A stretch of DNA of 64,000 nucleotides from Chitinophaga cymbidii (GCF_007992715.1 NZ_BKAU01000001.1:2046001-2110000); one strand, 5' to 3'. Shown: positions 17,501 to 28,631, counted from the first letter of the stretch. The notes: generated from the letters alone by a model not told the origin. Numbers and translations: made by a program.

Positions 17501-20500
17501 ATGAATTTGCAGGGAGTTTTACAGTTGTTTGATCGCGATAACCGTCTGAAATCACTGGCGGCCGGGATCGCATTGCCTGAACCCCGGTATTTTCACCTCA
17601 CCGGCCTCTCCGGCAGCGCCGCGAACTTCGTGGCGGCCCACGCCTGGGGCAGCACGGATGTGAATCACCTCATCATCCTGAACGACAAAGAGGAAGCGGC
17701 CTATTTTCATAACGACCTCGAGCAGCTGACGCAGGCGCTGGACATTTTCTATTTCCCGGATTCCTTCAAGAAAACGGGCCAGTTCCAGGAGCTGAACAGC
17801 AGTCACAGCATGCTTCGCACCGAAGCGCTGATGAAGCTCACCGGCCAGAACGCCCACAAAAAGATACTCATCACCTACCCCGAAGCCCTCTGGGAAAAAG
17901 TCGCCGGCAACACCGCGTACAACGCCAACATGGTGCACGTGAAAGTAGGCGAAACGCTGAAAGTGGACGCCCTGCTGGAAAAGCTGGTGACCTGGGGCTT
18001 TGAGCACACGGACTTCGTATACGGTCCCGGCCAGTTCGCGGTACGCGGCGGCATTGTAGACATCTACTCCTTCGGCAACGAGAAACCCTACCGCCTGGAA
18101 CTCTTCGGGGAAGAAGTGGATTCCATCCGCCTGTTCGACCCGGAAACGCAGCTCAGCGAACGCAAGCTCATGCAGGTGACGCTCATCGCCAATATGGATA
18201 CCCGCGCCACCACGCACCTCAAAATGAGCCTGCCGGACTTCCTGCCGGAGAACACCGTGGTATGGATCAAAGATCCCGCATACGTGCAAGGCGTGATCGC
18301 ACAGCTGGAACAGAAGCTGGACGACTGGCTGCAAACCGGTCATAAAGTGAAAGCGGGCGAGGAAGAAGAAATGGAGCTGACGGAAGCCGATTTTGAAAAG
18401 AGCGGCCCCATGATGGAGCAGCTGCTGCGCCGCTCCTGCGTGGTGTTCGGACAAAATTTCTCCTTCGAAAAAGTACCCGCTGCCGTACAGACGATCGACT
18501 TCAGCACCGCCGGACAACCGGTGTTCAACCGCCAGTTCGACCTGTTGATCAAAGACCTCGCTCAACATAACAACAACAAATATTCCCTTTTCATCTTCTC
18601 CGAAAATCCGCGCCAGCTGGAACGCCTGCGCAGCATCTTCGAAGACCTGAAAGCGGATTTCCTCTTTTACCCCATACCCGTGGCCATCAGCGCGGGATTC
18701 ATTGAACACGACCTGAAGATCGTGTGCTACACCGATCACCAGATCTTCCAGCGTTACCACAAATACAAGGTGAAGCAGGCCTACAACAAGAACAAGGCCA
18801 TCACCCTGAAAACGCTGCGGGAGCTGCAGGCGGGCGATTTTGTTACGCATATCGATCATGGCGTTGGCGTGTACAGCGGCCTGCAGAAGATAGAAGTAGG
18901 CGGCAAGATGCAGGAGGCCATCCGCATCATCTACAAGAATAACGACCTGCTGTATGTGAACATCAACTCCCTGCACAAGATCAGCAAATACACCGGCAAG
19001 GAAGGCGTGGAGCCGAGAGTGAACAAGCTCGGCAGCGATGCGTGGGACAAGCTGAAGGAAAAAGCCAAAACACAGGTAAAAGACATCGCGAAAGACCTGA
19101 TCAAGCTCTACGCCGCGCGCAAGGCGCAGCAAGGGTTTGCGCATGCGCCGGACACCTATCTGCAAACAGAGCTGGAAGCCTCTTTCCTCTACGAGGATAC
19201 GCCCGATCAAAGCAAGGCCGTGTCTGACGTGAAGCGCGATATGGAATCGCCCGCGCCGATGGACCGGCTGGTATGCGGCGATGTGGGATTCGGCAAAACG
19301 GAAGTGGCCGTTCGCGCCGCTTTCAAAACCGTCGTGGACGGCAAACAGGCCGCCGTACTGGTGCCTACCACCATCCTCGCCTTCCAGCACTATAAAACAT
19401 TCTCGGACCGGTTGAAGGATTTCCCCTGCACGGTGGACTACATCAACCGCTTCAAATCATCCAAAGAGAAAAAGGAAACGCTGCAGCGGCTCGCGGACGG
19501 GAAAGTGGATATCATCATCGGTACACATGCACTGCTGGGAAAGGACGTAAAGTTCAAAGACCTCGGCGTGATGGTGGTAGATGAAGAACAGAAATTCGGT
19601 GTGGCGGCGAAGGAAAAGCTCAAGACGCTGAAGGTAAACGTAGATACGCTGACACTAACGGCAACGCCTATACCAAGAACACTGCAGTTCTCCCTCATGG
19701 GCGCGCGCGATCTGTCCGTCATCAACACACCGCCGCCGAACCGCCAGCCTATCGAAACGGAAGTGCTGGTGTTCGACAAAGATGCCATCCGCGATGCGAT
19801 CTATTATGAAACGGAACGCGGCGGGCAGGTGTACTTCATCCATAACCGCGTAGCCGGCCTCCGCGAAATGGCGGGCCTGATACAGGAGCTTTGTCCGGAT
19901 CTGAGCATTGCCACCGCGCACGGCCAGATGGAAGGACACAAGCTGGAAGAAGTGATCCTCGATTTCATAGACCGGAAATATGACGTGCTGGTATGCACGA
20001 ATATCGTGGAAAGCGGGGTGGACATTTCCAACGCCAACACCATTATCATCAACAACGCCCATCACTTCGGCCTCAGCGACCTGCACCAGCTGCGCGGCAG
20101 AGTAGGGCGCAGCAACAAGAAAGCGTTCTGCTACCTGTTTGCACCGCCGATGAGCACGTTGCCGGCGGACAGCCGCAAACGCCTGCAAACGCTGGAACAG
20201 CACAGCGAACTGGGCAGCGGCTTCCAGATAGCGATGCGCGACCTGGACATCCGCGGCGCGGGCAACCTCCTGGGCGGCGAACAAAGCGGGTTCATCGCGG
20301 AGATCGGTTTCGACATGTACACCAAGATCCTCGATGAAGCCATCCGCGAGCTGAAACAAACGGAATTTAAAGACCTGTTCAAAGAGCAGCTGGAAGAGAA
20401 ACGCGACTTCATCAGCGATTGCACCATCGATACGGACCTGGAAATACTCATCCCCGATTCCTATATCGAAAGCATCCAGGAACGCCTCAATCTTTACCAG

Positions 20501-20872
20501 GAGCTGGACAATATCACGCAGGAAAACAAGCTGCAGGAGTTTGAAGCCGGACTGGAAGACCGCTTCGGCCCCGCCCCCGATCCTGTTAAAGACCTGTACA
20601 CCACCATTCGCTGCCGGTGGATGGCCATTGAGTTAGGATTTGAAAAAATGATCCTGAAAGAAGAAACGCTCCGCTGTTATTTTATCAATAACCCCGACAG
20701 TCCATATTTTGAATCCCCCACTTTCCAGCATCTGCTGCATTATATCCAGACGCGCACCAACAACGCGCGGTTGAAGCAGGTAGGGAAGAATTTCATGCTG
20801 ATCGTGTCCCGCATCAAAACAATGGATAACCTCCACGCTTTCCTCAAAGCGATTATTGATGCGCGCGGATAA
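17501..20872 (+). CDS. mfd: Transcription-repair coupling factor
   Basis: Mfd displaces RNA polymerase stalled at DNA damage and recruits UvrA. The 1123 residues show the family order: a UvrB-like N-terminal module, the RNAP-interaction domain (GDFVTHIDHGVGVYSGL, about 445), and a RecG-like helicase with Walker A GDVGFGKTEVA (about 592), DEEQ box (about 693) and TATPIPRTLQ. QLRGRVGRS is motif VI, and a C-terminal TRCF domain follows. Length is normal. The gene is transcribed alone. Confidence 0.98.
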   Translation: MNLQGVLQLFDRDNRLKSLAAGIALPEPRYFHLTGLSGSAANFVAAHAWGSTDVNHLIILNDKEEAAYFHNDLEQLTQALDIFYFPDSFKKTGQFQELNSSHSMLRTEALMKLTGQNAHKKILITYPEALWEKVAGNTAYNANMVHVKVGETLKVDALLEKLVTWGFEHTDFVYGPGQFAVRGGIVDIYSFGNEKPYRLELFGEEVDSIRLFDPETQLSERKLMQVTLIANMDTRATTHLKMSLPDFLPENTVVWIKDPAYVQGVIAQLEQKLDDWLQTGHKVKAGEEEEMELTEADFEKSGPMMEQLLRRSCVVFGQNFSFEKVPAAVQTIDFSTAGQPVFNRQFDLLIKDLAQHNNNKYSLFIFSENPRQLERLRSIFEDLKADFLFYPIPVAISAGFIEHDLKIVCYTDHQIFQRYHKYKVKQAYNKNKAITLKTLRELQAGDFVTHIDHGVGVYSGLQKIEVGGKMQEAIRIIYKNNDLLYVNINSLHKISKYTGKEGVEPRVNKLGSDAWDKLKEKAKTQVKDIAKDLIKLYAARKAQQGFAHAPDTYLQTELEASFLYEDTPDQSKAVSDVKRDMESPAPMDRLVCGDVGFGKTEVAVRAAFKTVVDGKQAAVLVPTTILAFQHYKTFSDRLKDFPCTVDYINRFKSSKEKKETLQRLADGKVDIIIGTHALLGKDVKFKDLGVMVVDEEQKFGVAAKEKLKTLKVNVDTLTLTATPIPRTLQFSLMGARDLSVINTPPPNRQPIETEVLVFDKDAIRDAIYYETERGGQVYFIHNRVAGLREMAGLIQELCPDLSIATAHGQMEGHKLEEVILDFIDRKYDVLVCTNIVESGVDISNANTIIINNAHHFGLSDLHQLRGRVGRSNKKAFCYLFAPPMSTLPADSRKRLQTLEQHSELGSGFQIAMRDLDIRGAGNLLGGEQSGFIAEIGFDMYTKILDEAIRELKQTEFKDLFKEQLEEKRDFISDCTIDTDLEILIPDSYIESIQERLNLYQELDNITQENKLQEFEAGLEDRFGPAPDPVKDLYTTIRCRWMAIELGFEKMILKEETLRCYFINNPDSPYFESPTFQHLLHYIQTRTNNARLKQVGKNFMLIVSRIKTMDNLHAFLKAIIDARG

Positions 20873-20884
20873 AAAAATGTAACA

Positions 20885-20892
20885 TATTTTTG
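20885..20892 (+). promoter_or_regulatory. -7 element TATTTTTG upstream of the SIMPL gene
   Basis: Exact TAnnTTTG match shortly after the mfd stop. A start near 20899 would give a leader of about 115 bases and supports the ATG at 21013 over an upstream GTG/ATG. Confidence 0.45.
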
Positions 20893-21012
20893 CGCAGAAC
20901 GTTACACCCATCAAAACAAGATCAAAAACATAAAGAAAAGTTAAAGCCTGCCAGGGCATATGGAAACAAACCTCAACCCTGCATCCTGACATTGAATTTA
21001 AAACTCAAAGCA

Positions 21013-21732
21013 ATGAAAAAATTGACCGTATTATTAATGGGACTCTTTATGACAGCAACATCTTTCGCACAGACCACCGATAACAAACCCCCGGTGAAGA
21101 AGATCGAAGTGAACGGCTCCGCTGAAATGGAGATCACGCCGGACGAGATCTTTATTAACATCACCCTGCGCGAGTATATGAACAAGAACTCCAAGGTGGG
21201 GATCACCAAACTGGAAGCGCAATTGCAGAAAGCAGTGCAGGACGCCGGCATCGCGAAGGAAGACTTTACCATCGAAAATGTATTCGGCTACAACTATGAC
21301 CAGTGGTGGCGCAAGAAGAAAAAGGATGAAGACTTCCTGGCGCGCAAGCAGTACAGGTTGAAGCTGAACCGGCTGGACAAGATCAATGGCATCCTCGCGG
21401 CGGTGGACGAAGAAGGTATTGAAGCCGTAAACGTTGCTTCCTACACGCACAGCAAAATGGAAGAGTACCGCAAGCAGGTGAAGATGGACGCGCTGAAAGC
21501 AGCGAAGGCAAAAGCGGAATACCTGCTCGGCGCGATCGATGAAAAGATCGGTGGTGTGCTGGAGATACAGGAGTTCAACACAGATCAGTACAGCGATGTG
21601 CGCCCTGAAATGGCGAATGTAAGGATGTATGCTGCAAAGGCTTCGGATGCTGCAGGCGTACCGGATTCCAATATCGATTTCAAGAAGATCAAGATACGCG
21701 CGGAAATAAAAGCCGTGTTCGGTATCAAATAA
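21013..21732 (+). CDS. Secreted SIMPL-domain (DUF541) protein
   Basis: A 239-residue exported protein with a signal peptide (about 1-20, ending TSFAQ) and one SIMPL domain. Typical strands are IEVNGSAEMEITPDEIFINI near the start and alternating helices of KADALKAAKAKAEYLLGA type later. It resembles the periplasmic YggE/BP26 group, whose members are linked to oxidative stress tolerance, but the biochemical role is not established. A tryptophan/lysine-rich insert (DQWWRKKKKDED) lies at about 96-107. The gene is monocistronic. Confidence 0.85.
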   Translation: MKKLTVLLMGLFMTATSFAQTTDNKPPVKKIEVNGSAEMEITPDEIFINITLREYMNKNSKVGITKLEAQLQKAVQDAGIAKEDFTIENVFGYNYDQWWRKKKKDEDFLARKQYRLKLNRLDKINGILAAVDEEGIEAVNVASYTHSKMEEYRKQVKMDALKAAKAKAEYLLGAIDEKIGGVLEIQEFNTDQYSDVRPEMANVRMYAAKASDAAGVPDSNIDFKKIKIRAEIKAVFGIK

Positions 21733-21751
21733 TAAGGCGGAATAGTGAATA

Positions 21752-21790
21752 TAAAAAGAAGGGCTGCCAGTCGTCACTGGTAGCCCTTCT
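21752..21790 (-). terminator. Terminator of the lipoprotein gene
   Basis: AGAAGGGCT-GCCAGT pairs with ACTGG-TAGCCCTTCT around a CGTC loop. The T-tract lies on the minus strand (AAAAA at 21753-21757 on plus), so it serves mainly the leftward lipoprotein gene. Confidence 0.75.
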
Positions 21791-21922
21791 GCTGTCTGAA
21801 TAAGTTTGGTCACATGGCGGCAGATGCCGCGTGACGCTGTTTTACTGTCGTTAAAATTGTCACATTCCTATTTTGCACTGTCGTGTAATAGGGGGTAAAG
21901 GGATAAATAGAACAGTTATAGG

Positions 21923-22423
21923 TTATTTCAATGCCAATACGGATACTTCAAATTTTCCTTCCGTGACCGTTTTCTTCAACGCGGGATCTTCATCATTGAC
22001 GATCACACCGGAGAAAGTGCCTTTTGCTTTGGTCTCGGAAATTGTTTCCAGCTTGATGACCGCTTCGCCGCCCTTTCCCGTATCGTCGGCGGAATAGATG
22101 CCGGTGTACAGGCGTTGGGTCCAGGCGATGGAGTTGAGCGTTTCGTTGCTGAGTATATACGTTCCCGGTTTCAATTGTTTGTCCGGGAAAATGACGTTAA
22201 CGGTGACCATATTATTCTGCGCGGTAAGGCCGGATATCACGAGGAAGGAACCGGTCCTGGCCGTATCGTGCAGGGTAGCGGTGAGTTGTTTATTAACGGT
22301 ATATAGCGTGTCGTTGATCTTCAGGGAGAAAGTGCCGGCGGGAACATCCGTTTCCTTTTTGCAGCTTGAGAACAAACCGGTAACCAGGAGGCCAAGGGCC
22401 AGGGCAAGGTGATTTAATTTCAT
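21923..22423 (-). CDS. Small secreted lipoprotein, family unknown
   Basis: A 166-residue protein with a lipobox LFSSC at 18-22, so it should be lipid-anchored at the envelope. The mature part is beta-rich with a Ser/Thr-laden pattern (FSLKINDTLYTVNKQL, LKPGTYILSNETLNSIAW) like the small DUF-type lipoproteins common in Bacteroidota. The ATG at 22423 places the signal peptide at the N-terminus; longer readings do not. No ligand or partner is predicted, and its neighbours are unrelated housekeeping genes. Confidence 0.75.
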   Translation of the reverse strand: MKLNHLALALGLLVTGLFSSCKKETDVPAGTFSLKINDTLYTVNKQLTATLHDTARTGSFLVISGLTAQNNMVTVNVIFPDKQLKPGTYILSNETLNSIAWTQRLYTGIYSADDTGKGGEAVIKLETISETKAKGTFSGVIVNDEDPALKKTVTEGKFEVSVLALK

Positions 22424-22627
22424 AGGATAAATAAAAAATTGAGCGATTAAATAGCTAAATATATGTGTCATCAGAAAAGCCCTTTTTGAGCGGCCCCCTG
22501 GTGCGGTTTTCATATGTCATCGCTTCGTGCGTTTGATTGTTCTGATTCCGGCCTGCAATATACTGCATATATATAGATTATGAAAATTAATTATAGATAA
22601 AATTTGATATTTATCCAAAATTGATGC

Positions 22628-22662
22628 AAAAAGGGCCGTTCCTGTGAAAAAACGGCCCTTTT
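22628..22662 (-). terminator. gyrB terminator
   Basis: AAAAGGGCCGTT pairs with AACGGCCCTTTT. Read leftward it lies 20 bases after the gyrB stop and ends in a T-run. Confidence 0.85.
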
Positions 22663-22681
22663 ACTATGATCTATAAATGTG

Positions 22682-24682
<2,001 letters not shown>

Positions 24683-24707
24683 TTAAACAAATCAGTAGAC
24701 AATCCAG

Positions 24708-24715
24708 CAAAAATA
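24708..24715 (-). promoter_or_regulatory. -7 element TATTTTTG of gyrB
   Basis: Exact TAnnTTTG match on the minus strand, about 45 bases before the gyrB start codon. Confidence 0.5.
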
Positions 24716-24804
24716 AGCAAAATCGGGCTAATTTCCATGAAAAACCATGCATATTTGAGAGGGGTGGATACCGTGTGGATATCGCATATGCAGCCGTTAA
24801 AATA

Positions 24805-26493
24805 TTATTTTTTTCGTTTACCCATTGTTTCCAGCAGCGGGGTTCCCACGGTTTCTTTTACGCCGGTAAAGATGGTTTTCCAGACGAGGTTGAAGAATGT
24901 TTTTTGGATGTCCCGGCGGTAGGTGGGTTTGGCGATCCGCACGGCTTCGCCGGGGGAGGGGTTTTCATTCTTGATGGCGAGCAGGTTGGCGAACAGGGAA
25001 GCCAGCCCTTTTTTCTTTTTATTTCCGTCTTTATCCTCTTCATCCTTCAGCATGGCGATCTTCAGGTTGGAATACAGCAGCTTTAGGGTGCCGGAGGCGG
25101 TTCTTTCGTTGCCTTTCATGCTGAATTCCAGCTCTTTGATGAGCGCGGAGCGGATCTGGATGTTGCCGAGGGCCTTGGTCACCTGGTTGAATTCCTTGCC
25201 GTCCATATCTTTCAGCTGGCCGGACACGGCAAATACTCCTGTAGTGTCTGTCAGTGAAAAGTCGAAATGCGCCCTGAGCTTGCCGGTCTTCATCAGGATG
25301 GCATGGAGGTCTATCAGGCAATGGCCTTGCCGCGCGATCAGGGAATCCACGTTGGTGATGTTCCGGAAAATGCCGCCGGCGTTGTGGAACTCAATTTTGC
25401 CGGGGTCCCCGCTTTCGGGGTGCAGTTCCGTATAGGAAATATCCACGCCTTTCGCCCTGATGGTGTCTATCAGCAAAGGCATTTGCAGCTTGCGCAGCAG
25501 CTGGTTGGGGAATTGTCCCAGCTTGTTGCCCGGCGGCATGGGCAGCCCGCGGTTGCGGTAGATGTTCAGCTCGCCGCCGTTGATGTCCATTCTTTTTACG
25601 AAGAACTCCTGCCGTTGCAGCAGGCTGATGAAGGGGATGCCCTGCAGCCGCAGTTCCCGGAACGCAAGCTGGTAGCGGTCTTTCTGCGTTTTTATCTTTT
25701 TGTCGAAATCCGCTTTGTTATACCGCGGGTCCAGTTTCACTTCGGCTACGTTCAGCTCCCGCGCCACCGCGTTGTAGCTGATCCCGTTCACATGCATCCA
25801 GTACAGGCTGTCCGGCGTGCGGTAGTCCCATTTCTTCAGCTCCAGGTCAAAGTTCCGGGCATAGAGGAAACGGGCGGGGTCCTGTTCGCTGATCGAATCG
25901 ATCTCCAGGCCGCGGATCTTCATGGTCACGCCTTCCAGCTGGGTGATGACCTTGCTGCTGTCTTTCCGGATCTGCGTAAATGTCAGTTTGGTGTCTTCAA
26001 GGTCGATCCGGCCCACGCTGAAGCTGCGGATATTGTCATGCAGCGATTCGTACAGACTTCGTTTGGGCGTGGTATCGGTGCTGCGCTGATCGTCGATAAT
26101 GGTGATCTCGGGGTCTTTTACCACGAAAGCGCCTGCGTTCACCTTCTTTTTCAGAAAATAGCTGATAATGTTCATGCCACTGATCTGCAGGCTGCTCATT
26201 TTGGCGTTGTAGACGGTGGTGGGCGCCCGCTGTTCGGCCACCATACGGGCATATACCGCACTATCGGGCAATAATACCACGTTTTCTATTCCCACGCTGC
26301 CGGTGAGCAGGTTGAGGTGGATCTCTTTATAGGCCAGGGTGTACAGGCTATCCGAACTTTCCTTGACGGAACGGCTTAACTGCTTGTCCAGCAAGCCTTT
26401 CCAATGAACACTCAGGTACCATGCGGCGCCCAGTATAAGGACAATAATTCCTGCCAGCGAGATGAGTATGATCTTCCAGGTACGCTTCATCAT
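24805..26493 (-). CDS. Membrane-anchored AsmA-like/DUF748-type envelope protein
   Basis: A 562-residue protein with one N-terminal transmembrane helix (about 5-29, IILISLAGIIVLILGAAWYL) and a long periplasmic body of repeating beta-strand pairs. The order of such strands (for example LGNIQIRSALIKELEFSMKG) resembles AsmA-like proteins implicated in moving lipids between membranes. The C-terminal part is lysine-rich (KDGNKKKKGLAS) before a final helical segment. No catalytic motif is visible. It is monocistronic. The family call rests on architecture rather than a diagnostic motif. Confidence 0.6.
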   Translation of the reverse strand: MMKRTWKIILISLAGIIVLILGAAWYLSVHWKGLLDKQLSRSVKESSDSLYTLAYKEIHLNLLTGSVGIENVVLLPDSAVYARMVAEQRAPTTVYNAKMSSLQISGMNIISYFLKKKVNAGAFVVKDPEITIIDDQRSTDTTPKRSLYESLHDNIRSFSVGRIDLEDTKLTFTQIRKDSSKVITQLEGVTMKIRGLEIDSISEQDPARFLYARNFDLELKKWDYRTPDSLYWMHVNGISYNAVARELNVAEVKLDPRYNKADFDKKIKTQKDRYQLAFRELRLQGIPFISLLQRQEFFVKRMDINGGELNIYRNRGLPMPPGNKLGQFPNQLLRKLQMPLLIDTIRAKGVDISYTELHPESGDPGKIEFHNAGGIFRNITNVDSLIARQGHCLIDLHAILMKTGKLRAHFDFSLTDTTGVFAVSGQLKDMDGKEFNQVTKALGNIQIRSALIKELEFSMKGNERTASGTLKLLYSNLKIAMLKDEEDKDGNKKKKGLASLFANLLAIKNENPSPGEAVRIAKPTYRRDIQKTFFNLVWKTIFTGVKETVGTPLLETMGKRKK

Positions 26494-26586
26494 AATGGGG
26501 TGTTGCTAAATCTGTACCAAATCAGCCGTGGGGAGCTAGAATTGTAACGTGTTTGTAAAACTGATAATATTATAACAACGATTTGT

Positions 26587-26594
26587 TAGTTTTG
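26587..26594 (+). promoter_or_regulatory. -7 element TAGTTTTG of the AraC-type gene
   Basis: Exact TAnnTTTG match ending 11 bases before the ATG at 26606. A GTG inside this element at 26594 is therefore an unlikely start. Confidence 0.5.
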
Positions 26595-26605
26595 TGAGGC
26601 TTTAC

Positions 26606-27532
26606 ATGAAAGAAGTACAGGAGATATTATCACTTGCCATTCCGCAACCAGCTTTGAGCGACCAGTTGCAACTCGCAGAAGCGGATACCGTTTCCGTTCC
26701 TGATTGCCTGGATTACAACCTGCAGCGCTACGTATATGAGCGTCCGTTGCCGGTGGAGGATGTGGCGATGGTGGTATATCAGCCCGCAAAACGTGGTCAG
26801 GCCGCCGCAATCGAGCTGCGTTACTGCGTAGCGGGTAATAAATACTGCAAGAACCCCAACTGCACGGACCAGGTTTGTGCCGGCGGGCATAAAAAGGATG
26901 ACTGTAACGAGAAGCTGCCTTCGGTGGACATGATCACCGTTCGCTTTCAGCCGGCTTTCATTCAATCCCTGCAGAAAGGGAATACTTCTTCCACGCTGTT
27001 TGAAATGCAATCCCGGAAGCCTTTTGTGAAGACCATTCAGCTTTGTACCAAGTCCAAAGCGGTGCTGGAGCAGATGGTGCACAATAATTATGAAGGCGTT
27101 CTCAGAAATATTTTCCTGCAAAGCAAGTCGCTGGAGCTGCTTCTGTTCAGCTCAGACCAGTTTATCCAGAATGATCCGGATGAGCGCTATGGTTGCCGCT
27201 TCCTTACCCAGATGGAAGATCGCGGGAAGATCGAGAAAGCGCGCAGTATTCTGCTGGAGCAGCTGGATGCGCCGATCACCATCCGCGAGCTGGCCCGCCG
27301 TGTAGCGATGAACGAATGTTACCTGAAGAAAGGTTTCAAAGCGATGTTCGGCACTACGATCTACGATTATTTCCAGAAAGAAAGAATGGAAAAAGCGAAG
27401 GGCCTGTTATATGAAAAGGGGCTTTCTGTTTCGGAAGTGGCCATTATGATGGGATATTCCTGTATTTCGCACTTCTCCACCGCCTTTAAAAAGCACACGG
27501 GCCTGAAGCCCTGCGAGCTGCTGCTGCGATAG
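26606..27532 (+). CDS. AraC-family regulator with an N-terminal cysteine cluster
   Basis: A 308-residue DNA-binding protein. The C-terminal AraC domain (about 205-308) has two HTH units, ITIRELARRVAMNECYLKKG and LSVSEVAIMMGYSCISHFS. The N-terminal domain contains cysteines at 74, 81, 86, 91 and 100 with spacings C-x6-C-x4-C-x4-C-x8-C, plus a histidine at 95. This could bind a metal or iron-sulfur cluster or sense redox state. The middle resembles PchR-like regulators seen in Bacteroidota. The gene is single and its targets are unknown. Confidence 0.85.
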   Translation: MKEVQEILSLAIPQPALSDQLQLAEADTVSVPDCLDYNLQRYVYERPLPVEDVAMVVYQPAKRGQAAAIELRYCVAGNKYCKNPNCTDQVCAGGHKKDDCNEKLPSVDMITVRFQPAFIQSLQKGNTSSTLFEMQSRKPFVKTIQLCTKSKAVLEQMVHNNYEGVLRNIFLQSKSLELLLFSSDQFIQNDPDERYGCRFLTQMEDRGKIEKARSILLEQLDAPITIRELARRVAMNECYLKKGFKAMFGTTIYDYFQKERMEKAKGLLYEKGLSVSEVAIMMGYSCISHFSTAFKKHTGLKPCELLLR

Positions 27533-27656
27533 TTTCCGCTGAAATGCCCATCCCTGCTGCATTTCCTGATCTGTTTCCCCCGTTATTTACACATTTTCCT
27601 TTTACGATCATTTGTTTTCCCGATTTCGAAAACCGTTTCGCGGGCTTTGTAGTTTC

Positions 27657-27688
27657 TTTGTGATACGATCACTGGATATCTATCCTTG
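27657..27688 (+). promoter_or_regulatory. Promoter of the putative RNA: TTTG-N20-TATCCTTG
   Basis: A -33 TTTG at 27657-27660 is separated by 20 bases from TATCCTTG at 27681-27688, one mismatch from TAnnTTTG. The predicted start near 27695 coincides with the first hairpin. Confidence 0.45.
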
Positions 27689-27694
27689 GTTCCT

Positions 27695-27873
27695 CATAAG
27701 CTTCCTTATCAGATTTGACCTAAGGAAAAGCTTGCAGACGATAGTAAAGCCATTATAACGCAGTGCCTAACAAACACCACATGACCTTAAGAGCGGGCAC
27801 TGCAAGTCAGTAAGTTTTTCCACCGTAATTTGCATAGAGCCGTTACTTTTCAAGTAGCGGCTTTTCGGTTTTT
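27695..27873 (+). ncRNA. Putative structured non-coding RNA, about 180 nt
   Basis: No ORF fits this stretch. Hairpin 1 is AAGCTT-CCTTA (27698-27708) with TAAGG-AA-AAGCTT (27721-27733). Stem 2 is GCAGTGCC (27760) with GGCACTGC (27796). An alternative pairing of CTTGCAG (27731-27737) with CTGCAAG (27800-27806) competes with both stems. A terminator hairpin with T-runs follows at 27838-27873, and a good promoter precedes. Size and layout suit a regulatory RNA such as a 6S-like species, but I do not recognise it and the family is unproven. It occupies much of the 634-bp gap 27533-28166. Confidence 0.45.
27838..27873 (+). terminator. Terminator of the putative RNA
   Basis: AGCCGTTACTT pairs with AAGTAGCGGCT (one G-T pair) around TTC, followed by TTTT and a second T-run. 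Confidence 0.75.
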
Positions 27874-27980
27874 GGGAGTTCTGTAAATGAATTGTGCTGC
27901 GCGGTAATGTGGACGAATTGCGTTATGGTTGTTAATGGTATCCGATATATGTGAGCCGGCCGTTTTTTGCTAGAGATAAT

Positions 27981-28081
27981 CAGCAGGATATAAAGGGGCA
28001 TAACCAGCGGGATGTAAAGGGACACAATCTGCAGGATATAACCTGCAGGATATAGAGGGAGATATAACCTGCGGGATATAA
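27981..28081. repeat. Five degenerate CNGCNGGATATAA units
   Basis: Units begin at 27981, 28005, 28029, 28043 and 28069 (CAGCAGGATATAA, CAGCGGGATGTAA, CTGCAGGATATAA and similar), spaced 24, 24, 14 and 26 bases. They lie between the putative RNA and the terminator of the PepSY-like gene. No function is evident; they could be slipped-strand duplications. Confidence 0.6.
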
Positions 28082-28112
28082 AAAAGAAAAACCCCGCCCA
28101 AAAGAGCAGGGT
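28081..28112 (-). terminator. Terminator of the PepSY-like gene
   Basis: Read leftward, ACCCTGCTC pairs with GGGCGGGGT around TTTT (two G-T pairs) and is followed by a long T-rich tract. Confidence 0.8.
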
Positions 28113-28166
28113 CTGTCCTATTTATCCCTATACCTATGAAATACTTAATTAAAGTTCTTTTATTTC

Positions 28167-28631
28167 CTAATCAACAATAGTGCCAGCATCATTTAAAAGT
28201 ACGGTTTTGGCAGCACCGTTGTCGTCAATATTTATCTTATAGTAAGATGCCACATCAGACCTTTCGATCTTCCATCCATCTTTAACAACTGCCGAAGGAT
28301 ATTTGTTCTTTAAAGTGCCCAAAACAGTTTCAGGCAAATTACCGTTGCCATATTCGCTGCGGGTAGCTACCCAGGCGCCTTCGGCATTATACTCTGCGGC
28401 TGTTTTAACTCCTTCCTTCTCAAAAGATGCGATCCAGTTTCCTGACGCGGTCTTTTTCCACGATGCATCAGCGGTCCCGGCGAATTCCCCGTTTTGCTGG
28501 AAAGCTTCTTTCACAACAGCGGGAGCCTCCACTTTTTTCGCGACGGCTTTGGATTTAGATGATTTCTTTTGCGAAAACGCTACTCCGGAAGAAAAAATAG
28601 CAGCGCATATGATTAACGTTACTTTTTTCAT
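28167..28631 (-). CDS. Secreted PepSY-like (BLIP-like) protein
   Basis: A 154-residue exported protein with a signal peptide (about 1-20, ending GVAFSQ), a short Lys/Ala/Val-rich linker and a PepSY-like domain. WKKTASGNWIASFEKEGVK and the later LKNKYPSAVVKDGWKIE are the two strand-helix halves typical of this fold. Such proteins are common and uncharacterised in Bacteroidota; the fold often inhibits or binds other proteins. It is monocistronic with its own terminator. Confidence 0.75.
   Translation of the reverse strand: MKKVTLIICAAIFSSGVAFSQKKSSKSKAVAKKVEAPAVVKEAFQQNGEFAGTADASWKKTASGNWIASFEKEGVKTAAEYNAEGAWVATRSEYGNGNLPETVLGTLKNKYPSAVVKDGWKIERSDVASYYKINIDDNGAAKTVLLNDAGTIVD

Noticed and set aside
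17552..19390. A 612-codon frame antisense to mfd
   Set aside because: Antisense shadow; mfd is unmistakable on the other strand and this frame is only a reflection of its codon bias.
27533..28166. tmRNA, RNase P RNA or SRP RNA in the large gap
   Set aside because: No tRNA-like end or T-loop sequence, no conserved RNase P core and no SRP GNRA-loop domain are visible; only a generic structured RNA is supported.
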